NCBI GenBank assembly: GCA_030998015.1
Contig: JARWMV010000246.1
Span: 558,001 to 622,000, forward strand
Direction: 5' to 3'
DNA from: Ceratorhiza oryzae-sativae
Lineage: Eukaryota > Basidiomycota > Agaricomycetes > Cantharellales > Ceratobasidiaceae
DNA: 64,000 nucleotides
Of this stretch, positions 34,900 to 46,003 are shown piece by piece; within the stretch, counting starts at the first letter, position 1, and every line of letters begins with the position of its first letter. The translations under genes and the position numbers were made by a program. Below the pieces are notes generated by a model. It saw only the letters and a program-made list of their open reading frames with translations, had not been told where the DNA came from and did no database searches.

Positions 34900-36920
34900 A
34901 TGTCCTCTGTTCTGGATACGATGGAGCCGCCGACGGGCGTGCGCCAGTTCGACGCATTCCCAAAAGTCAGACCGACGTACAAGTCGCGCACCACCGGCGG
35001 TGGAATGATGACTGTCCTGGGTAAGCCCATCGGCGACCTCCAAACGACTGCAACTGACTGTATGCAGTCGCCATCGTCTCCTTTATCCTCATCCTCAACG
35101 ACCTGGGCGACTACCTTTGGGGCTGGCGCCAGTACGAGTTCGACGTCGACACCGATCTCGCACAGATCATGTACGTCAACGTAGATCTCACCGTCAACAT
35201 GCCCTGCCATTGTAAGTGCATAGTGAGCCTTCTAGTGTTGCTGGCTGACGCTCCCACAGACCTTTCCGTTGATCTTCGTGACTCTTCGGGGGACCGCCTC
35301 TTCTTGACAGACGACACTGGTGGGTTCAGGCGCGACGGTGTAAGCTTATCTCGTAGCCGTGTAGGGATACGCTAATGAACACCTCTATAGACTCTGTTCG
35401 ATGTTGGACAAGCACACACTCTCCAGTATGTTCTGATTCCGCTCTGCCCCTATAAATGTTCACGCCCGTCACAGAAACCTAAAGACCTCAGCCTCACCCC
35501 AAGAAGTTGTTTCTGCTTCCAAGCGCAGCCAGCGCGGGCTCTTCAGCTCCTTCAAGAAACCCGAGACCCCAGCTTTCCGCCCAACGTATAACCATGTCCC
35601 AGACGCATCCGCGTGTCGCATCTACGGAACGGTTGTTGTCAAGAAAGTAACTGGCGAGTGACATGGTTCCTTGGATTAACACGCGCCAATTAACATTCTC
35701 TATAGCCAACTTGCACATTACTACGCTCGGCCATGGCTACACCAGCTATGAACACACCGACCATAACTGTGAGTCCGCAGCACCTCGCCTCTCACGAATA
35801 TCCACAGGCTAACGTTCCTGTAGTGATGAACCTCACCCATGTCATTCACGAGTTCTCGTTTGGCCCGTATATCCCTGATATTTCCCAGCCCCTTGACTAC
35901 TCGTTTGAGGTTACTCACGAACGTAAGTCAAACGTGTCGCCGGTCAAGCCCGGGACTCAGCTATTTTGTAATAGACTTCACCGCATTCCAATACTTCATC
36001 AACGTCGTGCCAACGGTCTACAAGATGCCCGGACAAGATCCGGTTTTCACCAACCAGTACAGCGTAACGCACTACACTCGTAACCTCGAGCACGGTCGTG
36101 GCACCCCTGGCATTTTCTTCAAGGTGAGCTCAGCACCTTGCTACAATGATCACGCGACTAACATGCATGATAGTTTGACGTTGATGCTCTTTCTATCAAA
36201 GTTTCCCAAAAGACTACTACGTTCCGTGAATTCTTGGTTCGCATTATTGGAGTTGTAGGAGGAGTCTGGGTGTGCGCCGGATGGGCAGTCAAGGTCGGAG
36301 GCAAAGCTGCCAAGGTCGTGGTGGGCGAAGAGGACGAAGGCATTGCTGAAGTCGCCAAATCGTCGCGCAAGAGCCGCTGGGCTGGAGGTGACATTCGGCG
36401 TGTCAATATTTCCGGTCGTGTGGACCCAGGGACACCGTCGTATCCCGGCACACCAATGTTCCCTGGCTCCGTCCCGGGTACACCAGCCATTCGCCCTCCC
36501 CCAAGCCGTGCTGGATCGTCGTTCAACATCCCGCCCCCACCTTCCGCCTCATCTTCGATGCACCGGTTCCCGTCGTCTCCGTTCCCAGCCTCTCCACTCC
36601 CGGGCCAAGCACCCGCAGGATTCCCACGCAGTCCAGCCCCGCCCATGTCAGCTCGCCAGGACACGTTCCCGCTCTCGGCCCGTCAAGACAGCTTCCCGCT
36701 CCCGCCTCATTCAGCTCGCCAGGACAGTTTCCCGTCGCCCGGTTTAGCGCCTCCTCCTCAGCGCCCCAGACCAGAAAGTTTCCATTCTGGGAGCTCGAGT
36801 CCTGGATATGGAAACATTTCTCCCGCGAGACCTAGTTCGTGGTTGAATCCGAATACGGGCACCAGCCCCGCGGGGTCACGTTCTTCTAGCGCCCCGATGG
36901 ATGAAAAGAAATTGGCTTAG
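34900..36920 (+). CDS. ERV41: ERV41/ERGIC2 family COPII cargo receptor with long C-terminal tail
   Basis: ER-Golgi membrane protein of the Erv41-Erv46 receptor. The family core is complete: FDAFPKVRPTYKSRTTGGG, first membrane helix at AIVSFILILNDLGDYLWGW, lumenal domain (MYVNVDLTVNMPCH, YLSVDLRDSSGDRLFL, RRDGTLFDVGQAH, CRIYGTVVVKKV, NLTHVIHEFSFGPYIPDI, FQYFINVVPTVYK, YSVTHYTRNLEHGRGTPGIF), KTTTFREFLVRIIGVVGG and the second membrane helix. About nine short introns keep the frame. Beyond the helix lies an unusual cytosolic tail of about 200 residues rich in Pro/Ser/Gly, with repeated SARQDxFPL units (36648-36738), ending MDEKKLA-stop. Start at ATG 34900. The yeast and human proteins stop soon after the second helix. 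Confidence 0.9.
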
Positions 36921-36985
36921 AGTCCAAATTGATTTTTTGTGCATAGGGTATGCTAAATTGATCATTTTTTGTGTACATGGCTTTG

Positions 36986-37516
36986 TTATGTGCGACTGTT
37001 CTGGCCCTCGTGTATTGCTTGGACATACGGTAGGACTACTAGCTTTTCCGGATCCCACTAAGGTAGGAGATTCAGGATGGGTAGCGAGGCTGGATATAAT
37101 CTGAGACCTACGACTCGAGAAGTATAATAGATATCTTTCTTGATCCTGGTCGTGACTTCTTCAAGCGTGTTGCCCTTGATGAACAAGACTGAACCAATCA
37201 TCTTTTTGGGTCCCCCTGCTTTGACAGCCTCGAGATCCGTGTTGGGGTCAAGCATTGCTCCTCCACTCTCTGTTCCGCCAGGGTCAAGCCAACGGAATCA
37301 AGCCATTGCAGCTGCTCACTTGCCTACAAATGTGCCCAGATCCTCCCTCGCCTTGGCCAAATGCGATTCGCGCACCGACAGCCGTCGTTGAAACGCATCG
37401 GGGTCTGTACAATCAGGAGCGTAGACTATGAAGGTATGAAGAGACATTCGTTGTCGAATTAACGTGTTTGGGGCGTGTCGTCTGAGGGCGGCTCTTGCTG
37501 GTATCATGGATTGCAT
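36986..37516 (-). CDS. YCII-domain protein, probably mitochondrial
   Basis: About 125 residues. The YCII-related fold is a small ferredoxin-like domain with poorly defined enzymatic roles. The start at 37516 gives an Arg-rich amphipathic head (MQSMIPARAALRRHAPNTLI) that looks like a mitochondrial presequence; an internal Met (37447) would give the bare domain. Core: LHTFIVYAPDCTDPDAFQRR, VRESHLAKAREDLGTF, GGAMLDPNTDLE, MIGSVLFIKGNTLEEV, KKDIYYTSRV. An intron of about 60 nt (gtaggt..ccttag, ending about 37049) then joins WDPEKLVVLPYVQAI, ending NSRT-stop at 36986-36988. Only 65 bp separate its stop from that of ERV41. Confidence 0.8.
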
Positions 37517-38521
37517 ACAGATGACTCGACTACGGGAATGTCAAAGCGCGATATGGCGCTTGCTGATTTGGACCTGGGCAGGACTAAAGCTCTGTGAGGT
37601 CACTGATCACTGTATGCGAGTGCGATATGCTCGTAGACCCAAAAGTGGTTCATGTAACCTTTGCCTCAAGTCAACCACCAGCTGCATCAATCAAACGCTC
37701 AGCGTGCCCTTGCGAGAGAACGGTAGCTAATTCTCGCAAATGCCTTGCGTAGCCCGCAGGCTCGAATATAATAAAGGGTTCTTTTCCCACCATGGAAGGT
37801 TAGGGCTACGACCCATTTGGTCTTTTATGCAGGCGTCGGTTCAGTTTGCTCGAAATATTTAGAGTTGCTCGGCTATCGGTGCATGGGACAATTCATGAAT
37901 TGACGACACCATTCTAAGGCGCATGCATATAAACCGGGCGTAAAAAAGCTGCTGGCTTTCATTCGCTCCCAAATGATTAACCTTCATACTAATGACTTGG
38001 CTAGCTTCATCGTACTTGCTTCGACTAAACGCACCCGCGATGCTTTTACTCGGTCCATGTGTGTGCCCAATTCACTACAAATGTCGTGAAGTCCCAGTCT
38101 AAGTCCTCGAGACTTGCGGTCGTATTCGGGTACTAGACTCCAACCTACAGTAAATCCTAGGGCTCACCAGGACTATTCGAGAGGAGTGACTAAACTAGGC
38201 TAACAGCGGATTATATGAGGGCGAGAAGACCGCCACAGATATTTCAACTGTCGGCTGAACGAATGTTGAGAGGCATTGGGTCCCATTCATATTTGAGTGA
38301 GTTGGTATTGAGCCGCTCCCAAGTTAGCAGTTCGTAGAGGTGGGTAAAAATATCTTGACACTACCAGGGCTAATGTCTAGGTAGGAAGCTTTGAACCCCT
38401 ATGTCCATTGGCCCAAAGTAGCGCTATAACCTATACAAGAGAGTAAAATTTATAGTAGAAAGGAACTTCAGAACAATTTTGCCAAACAGCCCTGGTAAAA
38501 CAATATAGCGTTTATCATCAC
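37517..38521. other. Intergenic, no gene seen
   Basis: About 1 kb between the YCII gene start and the sugar-transporter stop, both on the minus strand. Open frames are short (one at 37464-37730 on plus is antisense to the YCII 5' end). No RNA gene or repeat was recognised. Confidence 0.5.
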
Positions 38522-40422
38522 TTAGTGATGCGATGGGCTAGGCTTCCACGCGGCAGAGAGGTACATCGAGCATGCAATCATAGCGAGAGCAAAGACGTAA
38601 AAGATTCGTCCCTCGCCACTCCCCTCAACAGGAGACCCGCTAACGAGACAATTCAGTAACGAGAATGCGGTTAATTTAAAGGAATGTTCTTACCCAAAAG
38701 AGAGTTTGGCGAGGAAGTTACGCAAAGGAAGGAATGCCGCACCGATTAAGAAGTTGGTCGACCCTATACAAAAGTGTCAGCCCAATTCTCGTCTGACGCT
38801 GGCAATACGCACAGTTAACCGCCATAGATAGAGACGACATTGCGGACACGGCCTTCAATCAAGATTGAGTAATGCAAATACCGGACTGCTAAACAGGACT
38901 CACATGGTAGGGCGTCAGCTCGCTGATCATCAGGTAAGGCACAGGCCCGAGCCCAACAGCAAAGGCACTTGAATACTCATCAGACATAATCATGCGGTCA
39001 AGTACTTGAGTAATACGTACGCAACAAATCCAAGGACCGCAAGGCTGCTAAGCGCTGTGATCCCGGCGTCGAGGGAAATTCCAAGAGCGGCGCAGGAGAC
39101 TATTGCGCCCATGATCGACATCATAAGCAGGGGTTTCCGTCCCATTCGCTGAGGGACTTGTTAGTTGCTGCTCCTTCCAGTGGCCAAAATCACTCACGTC
39201 AACCAAAAAGATTGGGGGGAACGTCATGATAGCGTTCAAGACAGTAATCCCTAGGGAGGTGTAGGCCGCGATTTCACGAGGGACAACACGAGAAAGAATA
39301 TCATTGCTGAAATACATTACTAGGAACATGTCAATATGGTGCAGTTTTGAAAGTCTGGTATCTTACCCGCATTGATTCCGGACGCTTGCTGGACGAACAT
39401 GGCAACGAGGACGAGCGCAAGTGGCTTGTGCAAATCGGGAGATGCCAGTAAGGTGGGTACGTTGATTGCTGGCCGGTGTTCACCAGCCTCGGCAGCTTCT
39501 TCCGGAACGTGCGCCTCGACTTCGCTCTCTAGCAAAGCCTCTCTCTCATCTAAATCCGGACGCTTGGTGAATGTGTTAGAGCCCGTGTCTGATCAAGTAC
39601 CCACCTGGATCAACCATCTTGGAGATAGTCCAGAGTTTGCTGGCAGCCTTGGTGGCTTCTTCGGTTCGGCCCTGAGCACGCAGCCATGAAGGAGATTCGA
39701 CCACGATTAGGCTCCAAACTAGCTGGGCAATAGCTACGGCACCAGATACGACCAAGACCCATCTCCAGGTTGATGGTGTGGCCAGAACGAGGCCGAAGAG
39801 GCTTGCGGCGAAGATGCCAATGACAATTCCAAGCTGGTTCAAAACTCCTACGCGGCCTTGAATAGCAGGCGGGGAAACTTCCGAGAGGTAAATTGGTACA
39901 GAGCAAATGCCAATTCCACAACCAAGGCCAACCAATAACCTGGTTTGAATCAAAATGAGGCCAAAAGCATAGAATAGTGGCAACCACGTACCTGCCCACA
40001 ATCAGCGTCGGAATGGAGTTCGCGATAGCCATCAAGAGACTTCCGACCACAAGCAGCCCGCCGTGCCACATGACAGCATGCTTGCGACCTTGATTTAAGA
40101 AGCGACCCGCGCCGAGGCTGCCAGCGAAACCGCCCACAGTGAACATAGCCGTGAGAATGCCAAACTGGGCGTCGGTCATGGGTACGCAGAGCGAGAGTGC
40201 ACCACCGTTGGTTGGAATATCAGTGGTAACTTTGCAGGTCAACACCGCTTGAATCTGGTTGAGTGCCGCGATGTGGTATCCATGCTGGTGGCTAAATGAG
40301 CGACGAGGTTACCGATCCAACTGCGAGGTTGGGCTTACCTGGAAGCTACAGACCACCACCCATCCAACAGCGAGGGGTAGATATCGCGTGGACCCCACAG
40401 TGTCAGCAGCTGGCCGTGTCAT
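38522..40422 (-). CDS. MFS sugar transporter family protein
   Basis: Twelve-helix major-facilitator transporter of the sugar-transporter (SLC2-like) family. About 510 residues. Start at 40422 (MTRPAADTVGSTRYLPLAVG). Signatures: GYHIAALNQIQAVLTC, FTVGGFAGSLGAGRFLNQGR, LVGLGCGIGICSVPIYLSEV followed by SPPAIQGRVGVLNQL, the PESPSWL-like VVESPSWLRAQGRTEEA, QQASGINA, FLVDRMGRKPLL, and final helix FYVFALAMIACSMYLSAAW ending PSPSHH-stop at 38522. The central cytosolic loop (LLESEVEAHVPEEAAEA) is acidic. It has many short introns. TCACGTGA lies 76 bp upstream of the ATG. The substrate is not determined; the family includes hexose transporters and vacuolar Vps73-like members. Confidence 0.88.
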
Positions 40423-40830
40423 CCTGTCGTTGGAGAATGAAGATTGACCGTGTCGGCTTCGGATAGTACTTCGGCGCTTAAATCCAACGCGGGGAAATCA
40501 CGTGAAACATCATGGCAAGTGGCTATGTGTGGCGAGCGCCAAGATCAGTTAACCAACAGTATATGCGCCTTTCTATAATTTTGTAGGCTTCAGATATCTT
40601 CAATCGCCATAAAAATTTTCAAGATTCGAATGATTCGCTCCTGGTATCTAAGATAACTTTATACAATCGACCCATAGAACATTTATCTAACAGCGATTAA
40701 AACCAAAATCTAATGGCGGATTTCGGAGTACTCTTTGTTTTGCACCACATCCCTATAGAACATATCTGAAATCGCGATTCCGGATGTCTGTAAGGTCAAG
40801 GAAAGCCTTTAATGAAGACCCGATCAGCAA
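40423..40830. other. Intergenic region with TCACGTGA
   Basis: About 410 bp upstream of the sugar transporter and downstream of the allantoate-permease-type gene. TCACGTGA at 40498-40505 is a candidate regulatory site. No gene was seen. Confidence 0.45.
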
Positions 40831-43015
40831 CTATGCAAGGAGGTCGGCAGTCTTTCTAACCTTGTCGATCCTACGCTCGACCCTTGTACCGTCTTCAAGT
40901 ACTTCCTCGATGTAGACCTCATTATTTTCTTCTTCTCTCGATTCCATGTCCCGCTCTTTGTTCTTTCGTGAAAGATGGGATCTAATGACGAGTAGGACGA
41001 TCGGACAAAGGACATAACAAATCGTGATAATAATCCAGGGGACGCGGTTCCTGTAAACAGAGTTAATTGTGTGAGATACAGAGATCTCGTGCAAAACACA
41101 CCTGGGCTTATATTTCTCTTGCCACATCTGAGGGCCAACCAAGTTGCCAACGCAGTAAGCAGATAACATAATAGCCTGGACACTAATATATGAATTAGTA
41201 ATTGCCGAGCAAGAACGAGATGGTGAGCCGAACGTGATTCGTTTTGTGTGACCTGCAGTGACAGCAGTAACCCAGCCTAAACAGAGTACGAACCCAGTGG
41301 CCCCGACCCCAGTGATCCAGATCGCGAACAATAGCCCAATCTTGTTGGACCAAGGTAAGGCTATGAGAGGCTTGTAAGAACACATGGGTCCTCGATAACT
41401 CGAGATAACTCACCATTGAATAGAATGGAACCAAAAATGTTTGGAAAGAAGTAAATAGCCGCAACATAGCCACGGCTATCTTTCCATTTCCCAGCCAACG
41501 CAACTCCAGTCCAGATAGTTACAACTACTCAGCGTTATGAATCCGAAACCTTGCATGATGACATCAATAAACTCACTGTCGATTACGCCATGAACACATC
41601 CCAAAAGTGTAGTTTGTAGCGTCGTAAATCCGAATGATTTGATAATGATGCTGAGGGGAGTCATTGGCGATCAATCGATGTAGTTGGGCAATAGATACCT
41701 ACCTGCGCTGGTTGAGCAGGGAGTTAGGAATAGTGCTAAGGCACGCAAATAGAGCAAACAGCCATGTCTTGGGGTCAAACAGGGCCTCCATAAACCTATG
41801 AAGATGTTTATTGAGCACTGAACGAAACGCCAATAAAAGTATGTGCGCACTGATCCTTTTTCCAGACTTTATTTCCAACACCAGTCTGGTTGATTTTAAT
41901 CCGTTGGATAGCCATGCACCGCTCGTCGGGGGTTAGAAACCAAGCATTCGTAGGGGAATCAGGGAACCAGAATAGGTAGGAGACCGCTGTCGCAAGAGTG
42001 ATTGCCCCTGTCATAATAAAAAACCACTGCCAGGGCTCGAATCCTTCGGTCTTTATGTGAAGAGCACCAAAGGCAAGGAAGCCTGAAATAATTTGAGCAG
42101 CACCGTCCATCAAGACTTTATATTATGTTCAGCTCCATGTTCGAGTCACAATACGGTTAAACTCACACCAGTATCCGATGCGAAGGCTCTGTTCAGCGTG
42201 GGTATAAAACATACTTGTGACGATCATGAAACCAGCGGTGACCGAACCCTCGCATATGCCCAAGATGATGCGGCATACAAATAGACCTCCAAAATTCTTG
42301 CAGGCAGCGTGAAGAGACAATGCAACTCCCCAACATGCAACATTTGCGCTCATCCATTTCCCGACAGGGAAACGCTGGAGTGCAAGATTTTGTCTAATCC
42401 ATGTCTATATAGCATGTCAAATGCATTATTCAATACGCACTCACGGGTACTCAAAGACCAGGTAGGCAACATAGAAGATAGTTCCAAGCCAGTTGCTTGG
42501 GGTGACAATGATAAACACCACGCACGGACGTTTCGACACCTGACTCACTATCTGTATTTTGAATATGGAAATCAACGCAATATTAACCGAAATTATCACA
42601 TGGCACTCACTGGTTGGCGTTGAGGTGCGTATCAGCTTGAATACCGAGTATAGCACTATAGCCGAGAGTTGTTTTGTCCATAAACCTGTAACAACTAGTT
42701 GATAGACCCCGTATCGCTCCAGGATCGACGCACGCACTGAACCCAATACACTGACAAATCGAGTCAGAAGTGGAGACATATTGTTCGGGGGCTGGAATAC
42801 TCACAGATCATCATAAGAGGTAGAATGTGCTTGTCAATCTTTCTTCTCAGGTTCAATGCGACTTGTGGGTCTAGTGGTACGTCTGCATTGTCCGCGAGCT
42901 GAATAGCGCGAACAGCGTCGTCGACTTCTGCAGCTGTAACCCTCACATGATGTGAAGCTCTTTTCTTCATGTCGACAATTCCTTGCTTGATATCGCGCTT
43001 TTCTCCACAAGACAT
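40831..43015 (-). CDS. Allantoate-permease-type MFS transporter (Dal5/ACS family)
   Basis: Anion:cation symporter family transporter for organic anions such as allantoate, vitamins or dicarboxylates. About 510 residues. Start at 43015 (MSCGEKRDIKQGIVDMKKRA). Family features: LRRKIDKHILPLMMI lead-in, FMDKTTLGYSAILGI, NWLGTIFYVAYLVFEYPQN, RFPVGKWMSANVACWGVAL, FVCRIILGICEGSVTAGFMI, then LMDGAAQIISGFLAFGALHI, WFPDSPTNAWFLTPDE, SIIIKSFGFTTLQTTLL, IMLSAYCVGNLVGPQMW and last helix VPWIIITICYVLCPIVLLVI. The charged C-terminal tail ends RKTADLLA-stop at 40831. About eleven introns. It is tandem with the sugar transporter on the same strand, so both may serve nutrient uptake. Confidence 0.88.
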
Positions 43016-43808
43016 CCGGGGGGGGAGGGGGAAGTAAAGCCTGCGAGAGGGCTGAGTCAAGTAATGAGTCCTCAACGGACAGAGCCCTAGGCTGTTATAC
43101 GGCTTATAATTAGCCCGCAACCCGCCTCCATTGGGATGAAGCGAGAAGTAGAGTTCATTGGAGGCTGTATCTTGAAGGCAGATCACCACCCGACCAATCG
43201 GTTGAGTAGAATCGTGCCCAGAAGCTATACTTAACTATACAAGCCGTACATCTGAACTCAGCCTCAGAGGAGTTCTAGAACTTTCTTGGAATCGACTACA
43301 GCGTCATTTTATCGAATTCCACTTCGTTGAGCTCCTGCTATTTTCGAAGGAAGATATCCCTTCCATTATGCTAAAACGAAATACAACTTCGTCATTTGTG
43401 TGGTTTTAGGATCGGTCAAGGGGTCCGCGTGTCACTATGCACAAGCACTAAAGATACAACGTGCATACACCAGAACTTTGCATAGTTAAGCGACAATTGC
43501 CCCGTAGCCAGATGAAATACTAAAATACAATAGCATTAAGTCCAAAAAAAAAAGGGGGGGGACAAGAGAGAAGGCCCCCGATGCAAGAAGACCCAATCAT
43601 GAGCGTCGAAATAAGATTACAACCAAAGCTGAAGCATCCCGATTTTTATGCAGGCAGATGTATATCGCTATGAGGAATGGGATTACCGCCGGGTTGCCCT
43701 GAGGCCTGATGTGTCTGATTGGTCGGAGATTGGTCGAGAACAAAAAGTCGAGATGGATCAACGCATGATCTATTTCATCTGAGCATCACTAAAAATTCCA
43801 GCACCATC
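43016..43808. other. Intergenic with A10-G8 homopolymer run
   Basis: Upstream flank of the Dal5-type gene. A run of ten A followed by eight G lies at 43544-43561. No gene was recognised. Confidence 0.5.
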
Positions 43809-43992
43809 CAAGAGTTCGCGAGAACGTTGAGAGTTTTGTGGCAACTGAAACTAATGCTCCCACCTGGAGGTCTCACGAGCAGTGTTGAGCAATAGAAATA
43901 GATGACATCATAAACGCCGAGTTTGGAAATAGATAGTACCATGTAAACTCACCATTATTTTTATAAAAATAGATATCACTAATCGACTCTGC
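43809..43992 (+). repeat. Left arm of inverted repeat
   Basis: The left arm pairs with 44180-44358 in reverse complement. The best-conserved core runs from about 43884 to 43985. Confidence 0.7.
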
Positions 43993-44179
43993 GTCGAAAA
44001 GTACCATCATATGAGTAACAAGCACGGGCTGATAATCAGGGTGTGACGCGTTGGTGGGTACAAGGAATAGCTACGTGATCGATCTGCTCGTTTCATGACA
44101 CTAATTGAATACTTCACCCCTTCGACTTGAGCACTCGAGCAGCTGAAATTAACCTGATGGTTCGGGTATATTTCGATAT

Positions 44180-44358
44180 AGAATCGATTAGTGATGTTCA
44201 TTTTCATAAATAATGGTGAGTTTACGCGGTACTATCTACTTCCAAACTCGGCGCTTATGATGTCATCTATTTCTGTTTGCTCAACACTGCTCGTGAGCTT
44301 CAGGTGGGACCCTTAGTTTCAGTAGCCTCAATCCTCTCAACGCTCTCTTAAGCTCTTA
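44180..44358 (-). repeat. Right arm of inverted repeat
   Basis: The right arm is the reverse complement of 43809-43992 with substitutions and small gaps. The outer 40 bases are more diverged than the core. Confidence 0.7.
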
Positions 44359-46003
44359 TCAGATGCTAAAACTTCTTCGTGATGTGCTCCAAACTACATG
44401 AACTAGATACTCCTATACAGAGGACGTGAGGAGTTTGAACTCAGAAGCGGGCTTCCACACCCAAGCATCCCTGTTCCATCGAGCAGAAACGAGAGCTACA
44501 CAATAATCAGACTGACCAACACGATTTCAAGGTCCGGTAATAATGTTGAACAAATATAGGTACTAAATGACCAGCGGGGCCGTAAAGGATTCTCCTCCAG
44601 GACCTTGTGCCTAGCGTAACCCGCTCCGCCCAAATCACACTATTCAAATTCATGTATGCTCAAGTATACCCTCCCTCGCTATTCATTAAGATGAAATAAG
44701 GCCATGTAATTGCTCGAGTATTACAAGCGGCCAGAGAATGCTATGTGGTAGTTGGAAGCACCTTGCGTCGGTGTTTCTGCGACGATGTATCCGCCTATGT
44801 TCTTGATGCGAGCACTTAACCTACAGCTTGAGAGTTTTCTTAGCGTATGCCTATATGCTGTCCCGTGTCGGCACAAGTAGATGGAGATCATTTACGGTAA
44901 TGAAGCGCGAGTAGAGCCACTCGTTGTACTATGAGCCTTAGTGCCTGGGTTTCTTTCCTTTGTTCTTGACGCGCACAGCAGTTCCCTCTTGAATATCTAC
45001 AGTGAAGTATAACACGGAAAACTTCAGGATAGCAACATCTCCAACAAGCCAACGCTCAAAATTTCCATCCCGGAAGAGCCTGCACCAATAGAGATTTAGG
45101 GGCCCTCCTGAGAAAATCAACAGCAGATCGCCTACAGACCGAGTTGAATTCCAACTCCGCTTAGATAGGAGCTGTTCAAAGCCCCTCGCCCTCGCCTTTT
45201 CAAGAGAGAATCAGCTGTATTTTTCGCAGAACCGACCGGTTCTCTTCATTTGATATAGAACATCACTGCGATAGGCCGAACATTTGATTGATACGGCCCC
45301 GAAGCTTCGTATTGTTGCTGTAAATCTACGCCGAATGCACGTAGCGCAGAGATCGTGCTGAGCGAATGCGTAGATTTGGTTGGGGCAAGTTTGGCTTCAA
45401 GCATTTAAGCTCTCCAACAACCGACGTGGCATAGCGGCAACGGGCGCACGAGTAGCACACGTGTGGGCGGGCAATCCGGACCATCTGACTCACGCGTGAC
45501 CATGTGCGCCGCCGGAACATATGCATATATTCCACATCGACATCGATGCCCCAAAAACGGGACCCTCGTTCAACGGCGGCGCATGATTTACTTTAAATTT
45601 ATCAAGGCGTGGGACGTTTAGAATGGGATGGAGTCGGCGCTGACCGAAGCGCGTCGGCCGACAAGGAGCTCGAGGTCCGATGACGATGGTTTGGGGGTGG
45701 AGCGCTGGAGCTGGAGGCGAGACTAGCCTATGAGTGACGCGGAATTGGTTAATAAATCTGACGTATCGGGCAGCAACGGTATCTCAGCAGTGGTAAAGGG
45801 GAGAGTTGGCCGTTTCGAGTGGCGAAAGAATCGGGCTAGAGGCAACCGAGGGCCACGGATGAGGTACAGAGTGCGATTGTCCGAGAAACCCAATCAGTGT
45901 GTGGGCATTAGCACAGCCACCTCGGCGTGAATAGGGAAGAAGCGGCCCCTCCGCGTGCTTCAGAACGACGACGACGACCCAAGGACAAGGACGATATAAC
46001 ACC
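44359..46003. other. Intergenic, no confident gene
   Basis: About 1.6 kb between the inverted-repeat element and the AVT3-type gene. A minus-strand frame at 44938-45120 ends in a basic stretch (VRVKNKGKKPRH) but has no supported upstream exon. The 3' part is the AVT3 promoter region and contains CACGTG at 45458-45463. Confidence 0.45.

Larger units (their letters stand above)
43809..44358. mobile_element. Imperfect inverted-repeat (MITE or foldback-like) element
   Basis: Two arms of about 180 bp (43809-43992 and 44180-44358) are inverted copies with roughly 80 per cent identity by eye. Shared blocks include gagcagtgttgagcaa, agatgacatcataa, cgccgagtttgga, gtaaactcaccattatt and atcactaatcga. 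They flank a unique loop of about 187 bp with no open frame of note. The size, long arms and lack of coding capacity fit a non-autonomous foldback element. Target-site duplications were not established. Confidence 0.65.

Noticed and set aside
44938..45120. Minus-strand frame ending VRVKNKGKKPRH as a possible gene
   Set aside because: Protein-like in places (VAILKFSVLYFTVDIQEGTA) but only 60 codons, with no supported upstream exon, start or family match.
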